DNA of 64,000 nucleotides from Lachnospiraceae bacterium (GTDB lineage Bacteria > Bacillota > Clostridia > Lachnospirales > Lachnospiraceae): the NCBI GenBank assembly GCA_019421365.1, contig JAHZFJ010000004.1:128734-192733 (forward strand), given 5' to 3'. Made by a program: the position numbers and the translations under genes. The notes under the pieces are model-generated. The model searched no databases. It was not told the DNA's origin and saw only the letters and a program-made list of their open reading frames with translations. Shown here one piece after another: positions 37,278-46,952 of the stretch. Within the stretch, counting starts at the first letter, position 1. Each line of letters opens with the position of its first letter.

Positions 37278-38963
37278 ATGAAAAAGAAATTTTTAGCTAT
37301 GTTACTTGTAGCAAGTATGGTATTTTCTTTTGCAGGATGTTCAAAAGAAAATGACAAGGTAGCAAAAGATGCTAGTACATCTAGTGAAGTAACAGAAGAA
37401 GATAACAATGAAACGAATACCGATTCAGCAAATGATGAATCAAGCGCTCTTATTACAAAGGATGTTACAATCAATATCCGAGCAATGAATCAATACACAA
37501 ATCTTGATCGAATCCTTGATAAGTATTATGAGTTAGTGGCTGATGATCCTAACTTAAAACATGTTAAGTTAAATTTCAGTTATGTTACAGGAGCAGATTA
37601 TAAAGATAAACTTACAACTGCTGTAGTTGCTCAAGAAGATGTTGATTTACTCTTCGTAGGTTCATGGCAAGGCCGTACTGACTTTGTAAAAGATGGGGTA
37701 TTTAAAGATGTAAGTAAATATTTCAGTGATAGTAAGAATTATCCAAGTCTTAGTACGGTATTCCCTGAGAAGATGATTGAAGCACAAAAATATAATGGTG
37801 GTTTATATTATATTCCTCTTGGTGCTGGAGAAGATTTAAGAGGTGTAATGTACCGTGAAGATTTGCGTAAGAAGTATAATTGTGCTGAAATAGTTGATGA
37901 TAGCACATTAATGTCGTACTTACAAACTATACAATCACATATTGATGATGGAAGTCTTGATATGAAATATCCATGGGGAATTACAGGCCAAGGTTTTATG
38001 ACATTCCGTAATATGATGTTTGAAGCACAAAAAAATAACATGATTAAAGTAAATGCTGGTTTAGATTTCTTTGTTTATGTTGATGATAATAATAAGGTTG
38101 TTAATGCTGCAGTAATGGGAGATGATGTATCACAATTCGCAGGTTTCCCAGCTGGCTATGACAAAGATTTCATCTCTGAACAGTTAGCAGATTTAACAAA
38201 CTATGTTCAATATGCTAATAATTATGCTGTTGATGGAGATCAATACATTGATTTTAATATGGGACAGGTAGCAGTAGCATATAAGAGTTTTTCAGAACAA
38301 GGTACTGCTATAAAAGAATTACAGAAGAATGTACCAGATGCCGAAACTAAATTCTATGTATTTGATGAAGACCAAAGAAATATGGTTGCTGGTGGTATTC
38401 CTAGTACACTTACCGCTAACAATTCAGTAGCAATTCCTGCATGGTCTTCAGAAGAAAAAACAACTGCAGTTATGTGTTTCTTAGATGCATTATATGGCAG
38501 AAAAGAAATCAATGATTTATTTATGTATGGTGTTGAAGGAGAAGATTGGGAGTCACAAGATGGAGTTGTCGTAAATACTTTAAGAGATTCAGAAGATCCA
38601 GATTATTATTCATTTCCTACTTATTCATTAGTCTACACACCAAGTGAAATGGGATATTATCAAGATTGGGTTGCAAATGATGAGACGTTAAAGAAATATT
38701 ACGATTATCAAAGTGATTTAGATAATTCATATACATTAACAAAATTTGTTGGATTTAACTTTGATGCTACTAATGTAGAGAGTGAAAAGGCAGCTTTAAC
38801 TGGTGTAGCTGAGAATTATATGTTCAACTACGGTACATATGAATCAGTAGATGCAACATATGAAAAGATTGCTGAGCAACACAAACAGTTAGAAGCAGCA
38901 GGTCTTGAAACAGTAAGACAAGAGATTATCAAGCAAGTACAAGCATTTTTTGATGCAAAATAA
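37278..38963 (+). CDS. CUT1 ABC importer, solute-binding lipoprotein
   Basis: Secreted lipoprotein of 561 residues with lipobox FAGC and acylated C21, followed by a low-complexity acidic linker rich in D, E, N, S and T (about 25-55), then a binding domain of the LplA type. The order permease-permease-binding protein is the reverse of the first importer. AAAGGTGAGG lies upstream of the ATG. A hairpin terminator follows, so this gene ends the transport unit, with the enzymes after it. A related binding-like domain is encoded at 32524 as the tethered sensor, which may recognise the same sugar. Confidence 0.92.
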   Translation: MKKKFLAMLLVASMVFSFAGCSKENDKVAKDASTSSEVTEEDNNETNTDSANDESSALITKDVTINIRAMNQYTNLDRILDKYYELVADDPNLKHVKLNFSYVTGADYKDKLTTAVVAQEDVDLLFVGSWQGRTDFVKDGVFKDVSKYFSDSKNYPSLSTVFPEKMIEAQKYNGGLYYIPLGAGEDLRGVMYREDLRKKYNCAEIVDDSTLMSYLQTIQSHIDDGSLDMKYPWGITGQGFMTFRNMMFEAQKNNMIKVNAGLDFFVYVDDNNKVVNAAVMGDDVSQFAGFPAGYDKDFISEQLADLTNYVQYANNYAVDGDQYIDFNMGQVAVAYKSFSEQGTAIKELQKNVPDAETKFYVFDEDQRNMVAGGIPSTLTANNSVAIPAWSSEEKTTAVMCFLDALYGRKEINDLFMYGVEGEDWESQDGVVVNTLRDSEDPDYYSFPTYSLVYTPSEMGYYQDWVANDETLKKYYDYQSDLDNSYTLTKFVGFNFDATNVESEKAALTGVAENYMFNYGTYESVDATYEKIAEQHKQLEAAGLETVRQEIIKQVQAFFDAK

Positions 38964-38985
38964 TTAGAAGAATCTTTTGAAAATG

Positions 38986-39017
38986 AAAACTGCCATAGAC
39001 TAATCTGTGGCAGTTTT
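38986..39017 (+). terminator. Intrinsic terminator after the importer genes
   Basis: AAAACTGCCATAG (38986-38998) pairs with CTGTGGCAGTTTT (39005-39017) with one G-U pair, then more T. It lies 22 bases before the next start, so it may act as an attenuator between importer and enzyme genes. Confidence 0.8.
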
Positions 39018-39039
39018 TTACTACATAGGAGTGAAAGAT

Positions 39040-42000
39040 ATGACTTATACAAAGCAAAATTTACAGTCTTATATTTTAGAAGCAGAGAAATTACTACTCG
39101 AAAGAGCGAATTATGTATCTGAAGGTAATAAACTGGCCTTACTAGATATGGTAAACCAAGCGAAAAGGGCTATGTTAGGGAATAAAATGATACCTCATAC
39201 AAGAAGTCGAGAATTTTACAAGCCAAGAGAGGAAGAGGATATTTTATTTGCTACTAAACGTTATACGATGGTTCCTACTTATATTAAGAGTGGAGTATTT
39301 GATTATTACGGACTAAAACCAGCTATAGATTGGTTTAAGACAAGGGATATTATGTATGGCATTACCGAACATTACACATTAGAAGATAAAAAGTGTGAAG
39401 TTGAGAAGAAATGTAGACAAATGTTAGAGGAATCAACCTGTGGTAATAAAATTGGACAATATAGTATAGAGCTAGCTAATATTTTAAAGATTAAAATTAA
39501 GAACATGAATGATAAAGAAGGCAATGAATTAGCAAAAGCTATAATAGATTGTGTGAATGCTTTAAGAAACTTTCGTTTTTCAAGAATATACCAATCTGAT
39601 CTTGATAAGGAGGCAAGTTTATTTATAAATGAAAAAGAACGTCAAACACTAATACGGGAGATAAAAGAACATAAAAATGTAGAGAAAATATATGAAGTAA
39701 TAAAGAAAAAAGCAGATGAATACACATTAGAGCAACGAAAAGAAGCATATCAATATGTGCACAAAGAAGCTTGCTATTCAGAGTGGAATAAAAATTATCA
39801 GTTTTGGCAAGGGAAAAAGGATAAAGATGACTCGGAATTAATCATAAAGAAGAACAAAAAGAAATTATTATGGAGTAAGGTAGAGAATGTTGCCAATTTT
39901 TCAACTCCAGATTCAGCAGTTAAAGCTACTATAATGTTTATATTGCCATCAAAAGAGAATGAGCAAGATGGTTTAGGCCATGTTTGGATTGATAACTTGG
40001 AAATTATATCATCACAAGGACCATGTATAACTATTGCTAATCCAGGCTTTGAAGATTTTGAGACAAGGGAGAACGTCTATCATGAATTAGGTGAAGTACC
40101 AGTAGCGTGGAAACCAATTATAAGAAAGGGTAAACCAGTACTTCGTTTAGAAGATAGAGAGTTGTTTTGTGGTAGTGAAAAGAGAAGTATATATATATGT
40201 AATAATACCGCAGAAGACGAAGGCGCCTGGGAATACACTGAATATTTTGAAGTTAAGCCAGGACAGCAGTATACCTTAACTTTCGATTGTAAAGTAGATG
40301 GAAAATTAAAAGAAGGTTTAGAAGTTAAGGTTTTATTTTTTGATAGAAATAATGAATGCAAGGGCGAGTATTCATATACCTTTAATCGAAAAGCGTATAT
40401 ACCATTAGAAGGATTGAATTTATCAATGCAGTGTAATTCGTTGGTGTATTGTATAACAAAGGATATTAATTATGCCATAAAAACAAAATATGAAATATTA
40501 TGTATGCTAAATGATTTCTGTCAGGGAGTCGAACATTGGCTTGTTACGAATAATAGACCTGAAGGTAACGATTCATATGGTGCAGTCCAAGGGGGCAGAA
40601 ACCTTTGCAGTATTGCATTTTCTTATGATGCAATTAAATCTGCGAATGTGTTTAGCGAAGAGGAAAAACAGCAGTTTTACCAATATATAGATTATATGTT
40701 ACGCTATATGTTAGATTACCGAGACAGAACAGAGTTGAGTTATAGAGAAGCTCAAGTCAATTGTGGAAATTGGCAAACAGATATGTGTATCGGTGCTTCT
40801 ATGATTATGATGGTCTTATCTGACTTCCCTAATCGAAAGATTTGGCTTAATAATGCCTATATGGTATTACGAGGACAAATTGAAACCAATATCAATGCAG
40901 ATGGTTCTTGGCCGGAATCCATACGCTATCATCATGCAGCATTAGAACGATTTGCATGTTATGCCAAAGTATTATTGGTGGAACTTAATGAAAACTGGTT
41001 TACACAAACACGACTTGGAGAGATGTTTGAATATAGTCTTAATATGCAAACTCCGCCTTATGTATATCAGAATGGAAATATTGCTACACCACCGTTTGGT
41101 GACCATATTTTATCTGCAGGAGAAGAGTTCGCAATATATGGGTGTTATATACACTTATTTGAAAAATTGAATAAAAAATTAGCTGATAAAATGTATTGTA
41201 CATGGGAACGAGCAGGTAAACCAATAAAAAAACTATGGGGGGAATCTCTTGTTGTTGAAAGTTTAATAGGTGTAAGAGAAGATTATAAGATAAATTCAGA
41301 TTTTAGATTTAATCTGAAATCTTCAGGTCGATTTAAAGATGCCGGTATCTATGTGTTTAGAAAAGATTTTGGTTCAGATAAAGAAAGCTTTTGTGCCATC
41401 ATGTCTAGTCCAAGGAAGATTGGGCACGGCCATCTCGATCAAGGGTCTTTTATGATTTACAAAGATAATATTCCAATCGTAATGGATAGTGGTATAGAGG
41501 GCTACTTTGATGTTAGTACGCCTTGGCATATATGTTCTTATTCACATGCATGTGTACAGTTTGCCACAAAACAGAGCAAGTTAAAGGAAAGAGGTAATGG
41601 ATTCATTAATCTTAATGCGGGAACCTATAGTGCAGAGCGTGGTTGGGTTGATGTACCAACAGAAAGTAAAGTAATTGAGTATAAACTCAGTGATGACTTG
41701 GATCAAATAACAATTGAAATTAAGAATCCGGAAGGAAAGGGGGTACATACAAGAGAATTTAAGTATTATAAGAAAAGTGATGTATTTATAATTAGAGATA
41801 CAATTAACGGGTTTGATGGGAAAGTGCTAATGAGCATCCCGGTAGTATCTAAGCATTCGAAGGTTATGAAAAATAGAATTATTTCTACAGGTTACTATAA
41901 TATTGATTTAGAGACAACGATACTGTCTAATTATGAAGAAATTATTTTGGAAAAAGGAAGAACAGCTCCTTTATATCCTACAAATGATAAAATTCAGCAA

Positions 42001-42114
42001 CTTGAATATATTCGAGTAATAGCAGATGCAGCAGATGGGTTTACTACTGTACTATATCCGCATAATAGAAAAGATGCATCGTTTCACATTGACAAAAGAA
42101 GTGATAGTAAATAA
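39040..42114 (+). CDS. Heparinase II/III-like polysaccharide lyase, cytoplasmic
   Basis: Very large protein of 1,024 residues without a signal peptide. The C-terminal half matches the heparinase II/III family: an alpha-toroid region near 495-720 (with NWQTDMCIGASM and DGSWPESIRYHHAA), then the beta-sandwich opening with GHGHLDQGSF (H796, H798). Members cleave uronate-containing chains by beta-elimination. Residues about 290-440 look like an inserted carbohydrate-binding module of the CBM4/9 type (NPGFEDFE, then WEYTEYFEVKPGQQYTL). I chose the ATG at 39040, with AGGAG eight bases upstream; an earlier in-frame ATG lies in the terminator. Substrate unknown; GH88 downstream suggests unsaturated uronate products. 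Confidence 0.85.
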   Translation: MTYTKQNLQSYILEAEKLLLERANYVSEGNKLALLDMVNQAKRAMLGNKMIPHTRSREFYKPREEEDILFATKRYTMVPTYIKSGVFDYYGLKPAIDWFKTRDIMYGITEHYTLEDKKCEVEKKCRQMLEESTCGNKIGQYSIELANILKIKIKNMNDKEGNELAKAIIDCVNALRNFRFSRIYQSDLDKEASLFINEKERQTLIREIKEHKNVEKIYEVIKKKADEYTLEQRKEAYQYVHKEACYSEWNKNYQFWQGKKDKDDSELIIKKNKKKLLWSKVENVANFSTPDSAVKATIMFILPSKENEQDGLGHVWIDNLEIISSQGPCITIANPGFEDFETRENVYHELGEVPVAWKPIIRKGKPVLRLEDRELFCGSEKRSIYICNNTAEDEGAWEYTEYFEVKPGQQYTLTFDCKVDGKLKEGLEVKVLFFDRNNECKGEYSYTFNRKAYIPLEGLNLSMQCNSLVYCITKDINYAIKTKYEILCMLNDFCQGVEHWLVTNNRPEGNDSYGAVQGGRNLCSIAFSYDAIKSANVFSEEEKQQFYQYIDYMLRYMLDYRDRTELSYREAQVNCGNWQTDMCIGASMIMMVLSDFPNRKIWLNNAYMVLRGQIETNINADGSWPESIRYHHAALERFACYAKVLLVELNENWFTQTRLGEMFEYSLNMQTPPYVYQNGNIATPPFGDHILSAGEEFAIYGCYIHLFEKLNKKLADKMYCTWERAGKPIKKLWGESLVVESLIGVREDYKINSDFRFNLKSSGRFKDAGIYVFRKDFGSDKESFCAIMSSPRKIGHGHLDQGSFMIYKDNIPIVMDSGIEGYFDVSTPWHICSYSHACVQFATKQSKLKERGNGFINLNAGTYSAERGWVDVPTESKVIEYKLSDDLDQITIEIKNPEGKGVHTREFKYYKKSDVFIIRDTINGFDGKVLMSIPVVSKHSKVMKNRIISTGYYNIDLETTILSNYEEIILEKGRTAPLYPTNDKIQQLEYIRVIADAADGFTTVLYPHNRKDASFHIDKRSDSK

Positions 42115-42121
42115 GTGGAGG

Positions 42122-42151
42122 TTCGTGTGAAAGATGAATCTTTCACACGAA
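42122..42151. repeat. Perfect 14 bp palindrome at the lyase/GH28 junction
   Basis: TTCGTGTGAAAGAT (42122-42135), a 2-base centre and ATCTTTCACACGAA (42138-42151), beginning seven bases after the lyase stop. No U-tract follows. It could be a protein-binding site or an mRNA-stabilising hairpin; see the GH28 start choice. Confidence 0.7.
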
Positions 42152-42204
42152 AATTTGTGCCTGCGGTCCAAAGTTTGCAGGCTATGGAAAAGGTGGTTTT
42201 TAAT

Positions 42205-43641
42205 ATGAGTCAAGTTAGTGTTTATCCAGTACATAAGCTAGCAGTATTACAGAATGATTATATTGTAAAGGTACGTGCTCTGGGAGAATCAGATTGGAGT
42301 ATTATACCTACATATCAAGTTAAAGTGGACATGCATGATGTGAGAAATGCATCAATGGCATATTTTGATTTTACAGGAACTGTTGAAGTGAAAGTAATGT
42401 CCTGTCACTATGTTTATCAAGTAGATATACGACCAATTAATGAACAGATTAAACCAGAATTCACAACACAAGAAATAAGTTTTGTATTAAATAAACCAGT
42501 GAATTTGTCAATTGAAATTAATAAAGATAGATTTCATAATTTGCATCTCTTTGCTGGGAAAATGATAGCAAACGTTCCAGATATGAATTCAGAAAATGTA
42601 CTTGTGCTTGAAGGGAGTTTGGAACGGTATAGTGGATATTATAAAGAAGGAATTGAAGCGAGATTAGCAAATATGCCGGAAGGGAGGATCTTATACATTA
42701 AGCCTGGAATTCATTATTTGGAAGAAGGGTGCCTTAGAATTCCGTCGAATACCGTGGTGTATATGGAGGGTGGCGCAATTATTGTTGGTAATTTTATCTG
42801 TGATAATGTCCATGATGTGCACATATTTGGTAGGGGAATTCTATATCTTGCAAACTTCGAGCGATATGGTGGAAAGTGTGGATTTCAGTTAGACTATTCT
42901 AGTAATATTACAATTGAAGACTGTATGCTAATTAATCCACCACATTATACAGTAGCCCTAGGAGGGTGTAAGAATATTACAATTCGGAATATTAAAAGCT
43001 TTAGTTGTGAGGGGTGGAGTGATGGAATTGATATGATGAGTTGTGAAAATATATTGGTTGAAGGAGGATTCCTTCGTACGTCAGATGATTGTATTGCAAT
43101 ATATGGACACAGATGGAATTACTATGGAAATACAAGTAAAGTACGAATTAAAGATATAATATTATGGGCGGACGTGGCACATCCAATTTGCATTGGAACT
43201 CATGGACAGAGCGATAAAGAAGGAGATATCTTAGAGAATCTAAGTTTTGAGAATATAGATATCTTAGAACACCATGAATATCAAGCGGGGTATCTTGGGT
43301 GTATGGCAATAAACGTTGGTGATAAGAATCTGGCAAGGAATATTAAGTTTGAGAATATTCGGGTAGAACCATTTGAACATGGTAAATTATTTGATTTCCA
43401 AGTGAAATGGAATCCAGACTATAATCCTTGTCCGGGCAGGGGGATTCAAAATGTTATTCTTAAAAATATTTATTATAACGGAGATGGAGATGAAACATCG
43501 GTAATAGAGGGATTTATTCCAGAATTCATGGTAAATGATGTTCATATTGAAAATCTTGTACGCAATGGTATTCGTATTACATCTTTTGACGAAGGTAATA
43601 TACAGGTAGGACAGTATACTGAGAATATTACTATAAAGTAA
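42205..43641 (+). CDS. GH28 family glycosidase (polygalacturonase-like)
   Basis: Protein of 478 residues with an N-terminal beta domain (about 1-95; starting VYPVHKLAVLQNDYIVKVR, with SMAYFDF) and a right-handed parallel beta-helix. GH28 catalytic positions are visible: D273/D276 in WSDGIDM, D294/D295 in TSDDC and H333 in IGTHGQ. No signal peptide, so it acts on imported oligosaccharides, probably as an exo-enzyme on galacturonate or rhamnogalacturonan-type ends. The frame is open back to a GTG at 42115 or 42127, but I favour the ATG at 42205: AGGTGG lies eight bases before it, and the protein then begins where homologues do. The alternative starts would place a perfect palindrome in the coding region. 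Confidence 0.85.
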   Translation: MSQVSVYPVHKLAVLQNDYIVKVRALGESDWSIIPTYQVKVDMHDVRNASMAYFDFTGTVEVKVMSCHYVYQVDIRPINEQIKPEFTTQEISFVLNKPVNLSIEINKDRFHNLHLFAGKMIANVPDMNSENVLVLEGSLERYSGYYKEGIEARLANMPEGRILYIKPGIHYLEEGCLRIPSNTVVYMEGGAIIVGNFICDNVHDVHIFGRGILYLANFERYGGKCGFQLDYSSNITIEDCMLINPPHYTVALGGCKNITIRNIKSFSCEGWSDGIDMMSCENILVEGGFLRTSDDCIAIYGHRWNYYGNTSKVRIKDIILWADVAHPICIGTHGQSDKEGDILENLSFENIDILEHHEYQAGYLGCMAINVGDKNLARNIKFENIRVEPFEHGKLFDFQVKWNPDYNPCPGRGIQNVILKNIYYNGDGDETSVIEGFIPEFMVNDVHIENLVRNGIRITSFDEGNIQVGQYTENITIK

Positions 43642-43718
43642 AGTGTGTTAATAAATGTAGCATCTAATATGGGAGGGTGTAATGAGGTTGCTAATAATTG
43701 ATGAAAACGAGCAAGTAA

Positions 43719-44408
43719 CCTACTCTTAAGGCTAAAAATGAACTTCGAGATATTAATTTAATCATTTCTACTTGTTTAGCAAGTGATACAACAGAAATCA
43801 AGAAAGCTGTACAGGCGAAGAAGATAAATGTTACTGATGGATTTGTCGTAACATTGAATGATGAGAAAGTATTTTCTTCACAAGCGAATATTCGTGTATA
43901 TGTAGGTGATATGAGCAAACTAAGAGACAAGAAAGTGTATGTATACAGATATAATTCAAAATTAAGAAAGGTAGAGACATTGCCATATAGTGCTAAATAT
44001 AAGGTTGATAAAGATGGATATCTCGAATTGAATGTTGTTTCAGGTGGAGAATATGTTGTATTACCACAAGCGGCAACGGCAAAAGAAAGAGTAGCTTTAT
44101 TAGAGCAAATTAGCGTTTCTACTTCAAAGAAAACATTGTATTATAAAGAAAAAGCAAAGAACAAAGTACAATTAAATATTAAGTTACCAAATACACTTGA
44201 GGTTACAAAATCTTATAAGACTAAAGCATCACAATCGGTTATTGGTGCTGTTCAAGTAAGTTTTAAATCACAAAACACCAAAATTGCAATAGTAGATAGT
44301 AGTGGCTGTATTACTGCTAAAAGTAAAGGAACGGTTAAAATACTTGTAACAGTAAAATTATATTCAGGTAAAAAGAAAACATTTACAACTACAATTAAAG
44401 TAAAGTAA
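43719..44408 (+). pseudogene. C-terminal remnant of a secreted protein with Ig-like (Big_2) domain
   Basis: An open frame from 43719, without a start codon or signal peptide, encodes a YVGDMSKLRDKKVYVYRYN segment with SGGEYVVLP, then a Big_2-type bacterial Ig-like domain (about the last 90 residues; TKIAIVDSSGCITAKSKGTVKILV). Such domains end large secreted cell-wall or polysaccharide-binding proteins. The first usable start in the frame is a TTG at 43854 with no ribosome site. A GGGAGGG with an ATG at 43682 leads to a stop after 15 codons in another frame. This is most likely the 3' remnant of a lost secreted enzyme gene. Confidence 0.6.
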
Positions 44409-44442
44409 GCTTAGACAAATTAGAAATTGAATTAGTATGACA

Positions 44443-44477
44443 ACAATGAAGGACTTTGTATTAAAGTCCTTCATTGT
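44443..44477. repeat. Perfect 15 bp hairpin without U-tract
   Basis: ACAATGAAGGACTTT (44443-44457) pairs with AAAGTCCTTCATTGT (44463-44477). No T-run follows on either strand, so it is a decayed terminator or an mRNA 3'-end stabiliser. The rest of 44409-44703 shows no gene. Confidence 0.6.
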
Positions 44478-44703
44478 GAATAGTGGAGGAGGTATGGAAG
44501 ATAAAATTTCATTTATCTACTCGATCGAAATGGGAATTCAAGTATCAATATAGTTTTTCATGAGGTTATAAGATCTATAATTTTTGCTACTATTACTAAA
44601 AAAGTATCCTTTTATTATTCTGTATTATTTATTAAAATATCCATTATTATACTAGGAGGGATGAAAGGAGGTTAGTTTAACAAAAAGAGAGGAGTATGTT
44701 CCA

Positions 44704-45591
44704 ATGAGAATAGCATTAATTCAAACACAACAGAACAAGCTGTATAATTTTTTGGATCCAGAGCAAAGATTGTGTTTCGAAGAAGCAAAGGAATTACAAA
44801 AAGATATGATAAATCAAACCATTTCGCTTATGGAAGAAGCAATAGAGAAGGGGTGTGATCTTCTAGTAACGACAGAAGCAATTAATTTTGCAGGGCATCC
44901 ACATACATTCGAAGATTTAAAGAATCAAACCTCTATAGGTGAAATGTATCAGCAATATGAAGAGTTAATACCGTCAGAAGAGGATTCGATCATTATGGAA
45001 TTATCATTGCTTGCTAAAAAAGGATATTGTTATATGATAGTCGGTATGTATTTGAAACATAAAGTAGGCAATAGTTATTGTATGACCAATTCTGCTATTG
45101 TATTTAGTCCTGAAGGAAAAGTACTTGACATTTATGATAAGATTCATCTTGCTGGCTCAGAAAATGATTATTTAAAAGTTGGAAAGCGTTATGTAAGTAT
45201 AGAATCTGAATTTGGTAAAATAGGAGTTCTAATTTGCTTCGACGCACAGTTTCCTGAAGCTTACCGAGAACTTGCGTTACAAGGCTGCGATTTAATTGTA
45301 TGTTCTACATGGGGCTGGGAACAGATTTACGGACATGCTAGAGCATATGAGAATGGGGTGTATGTTGCTGCTGCAATGGCGGTACCATATTGGGGAGCAA
45401 TTGAAGGATTACGTACTCCAAGTGAGATTGTAGCACCAGATGGAAGGGTTATAGCTAGGGGATCATATTGTGAAGCTGGAATTATTCTAGCTGAGGTAAA
45501 GATTGACGATTGTAAAGAAGAACGAAAACAGCGGCTTAGTTTGAGACGTCCACTGACATATCAGTCCTTAAACAAGGAATATATCAGTTAG
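44704..45591 (+). CDS. Nitrilase-superfamily carbon-nitrogen hydrolase
   Basis: Protein of 295 residues with the full catalytic triad of the superfamily: E58 in LVTTEAIN, K146 in YDKIHLAG and C178 in LICFDAQFPE. Members hydrolyse amides or nitriles, for example N-carbamoyl compounds, omega-amides or beta-ureidopropionate. AGAGGAG lies about ten bases upstream of the ATG. It sits inside the run of glycosidase genes in the same direction, which suggests action on an amide-bearing sugar or uronamide, or on a nitrogen compound released with the polysaccharide. That is inference; the substrate is unknown. Confidence 0.88.
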   Translation: MRIALIQTQQNKLYNFLDPEQRLCFEEAKELQKDMINQTISLMEEAIEKGCDLLVTTEAINFAGHPHTFEDLKNQTSIGEMYQQYEELIPSEEDSIIMELSLLAKKGYCYMIVGMYLKHKVGNSYCMTNSAIVFSPEGKVLDIYDKIHLAGSENDYLKVGKRYVSIESEFGKIGVLICFDAQFPEAYRELALQGCDLIVCSTWGWEQIYGHARAYENGVYVAAAMAVPYWGAIEGLRTPSEIVAPDGRVIARGSYCEAGIILAEVKIDDCKEERKQRLSLRRPLTYQSLNKEYIS

Positions 45592-45672
45592 AACTTTAAT
45601 AGATCAAGCTCGTATGATATGTGTGATTGTAGTAATAATAGACGGATAGTTATTAGGAAGAAGGAAAGAATA

Positions 45673-46830
45673 ATGATGGTAACAGGAAACGATAGACTTT
45701 GGGTAGACTCGGTAATTGAAAAAATAACAAATAAGATGGAAGTGGTGAGTGAACGAAGTAAGGATAAGATACCTGCGAAAGCAGTAGATGGAGTACATGA
45801 TGATCGTTCTTTGGAGACATTGGATTGGAATGACGATGATGGAATTAATTGGTGGACAAACGGATTTTGGGGTGGAATGTTATGGTTAATGTATCATGAA
45901 ACGAAAGAGGAGAAGTATGCAGATATAGCGAGAATCTCGGAAAAAAAACTAGATCGTTGTTTTGAGTATTACTATGGTCTTCATCATGATGTGGGCTTTA
46001 TGTGGCTTCCAACAGCAGTGGCAGATTATAGACTGACCAAGAATCCAGAGGCGAGGAGAAGAGCATTACATGCGGCTAATCTTTTAGCTGGAAGATTTAA
46101 TCCAGTTGGTAGGTTTATTCGTGCGTGGAATAACGTTGGTGAAGATGACACAAGAGGTTGGGCGATAATTGATTGTTTGTTAAATATACCTCTCCTATAC
46201 TGGGCTTCGGAAGAAACTGCTGATCCTAGATTTAAGCAAATCGCCATGATTCATGCCGATACGGTTATGGACACCTTCATTCGTCCTGATGGTTCTGTGA
46301 ATCATATAGTGGAATTTGATCCGTTTCAAGGAGGAGTTGTAAGAACCTATGGAGGTCAAGGGTACGAAGATGGATCTTCTTGGACAAGAGGGCAGACATG
46401 GGCACTATATGGTTTTGTTATCAGCTATCTGCACACAGAAAAGAAAGAATATCTGGATACAGCAAAGAGAGTAGCCCATTACTTCATGGCTAATATTCCG
46501 GAAAACGGTATCATACCTGTCGATTTCAGACAACCTAAAGAACCAGCATGGGAGGATTCCATTGCTGCATCAGTTGCAGCCTGTGGATTAATTGAGATTG
46601 CAAAGCTAGTAGGAGAATATGAGAAAGATATCTATCTGAATGCTGCAATTAAGATGCTTAAAGCACTAGAACAAAGTCGTTGCAACTTTGGGTGTGACAA
46701 TGATGGTATATTACAAAATTGTACAGGTGCATACCATAGTCCGGTTAAGCATGAGAATTTTACATACGGAGATTTTTATTTTATTGAAGCAATGTTTAAG
46801 TTAAAAGGAGAAGATTTCTTCATCTGGTAA
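45673..46830 (+). CDS. GH88 unsaturated glucuronyl/galacturonyl hydrolase
   Basis: Cytoplasmic (alpha/alpha)6-barrel enzyme of 385 residues, normal for GH88. The catalytic pair is D106 in HHDVGFM and D167 in WAIIDCLL, 61 residues apart just as D88 and D149 in Bacillus UGL. The motif WWTNGFWGGML is also characteristic. It removes the 4,5-unsaturated uronate left at the non-reducing end of oligosaccharides by a polysaccharide lyase, most simply the heparinase-like enzyme encoded at 39040. I placed the start at the ATG at 45673, after GAAGGAAAG; an ATG 18 codons earlier lacks a site. Confidence 0.93.
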   Translation: MMVTGNDRLWVDSVIEKITNKMEVVSERSKDKIPAKAVDGVHDDRSLETLDWNDDDGINWWTNGFWGGMLWLMYHETKEEKYADIARISEKKLDRCFEYYYGLHHDVGFMWLPTAVADYRLTKNPEARRRALHAANLLAGRFNPVGRFIRAWNNVGEDDTRGWAIIDCLLNIPLLYWASEETADPRFKQIAMIHADTVMDTFIRPDGSVNHIVEFDPFQGGVVRTYGGQGYEDGSSWTRGQTWALYGFVISYLHTEKKEYLDTAKRVAHYFMANIPENGIIPVDFRQPKEPAWEDSIAASVAACGLIEIAKLVGEYEKDIYLNAAIKMLKALEQSRCNFGCDNDGILQNCTGAYHSPVKHENFTYGDFYFIEAMFKLKGEDFFIW

Positions 46831-46952
46831 ATATCATAAACGATTAGGAATGAATCTTTACCGATATGAAGGAGTTTCCAGAAATTAGACGCAGCACAAA
46901 CAGTTTTAAAGAAATGAAAGAGAAGTACTGTTTAGAATCAGGAGGTTTAATT

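Noticed and set aside
43682..43729. Short frame after GGGAGGG downstream of GH28 as a small protein gene
   Set aside because: Fifteen codons only; more likely the broken start of the lost secreted protein.
44494..44550. Short frame beginning after GGAGGAGG at about 44490
   Set aside because: About 18 codons and the ribosome site is too close to the ATG.
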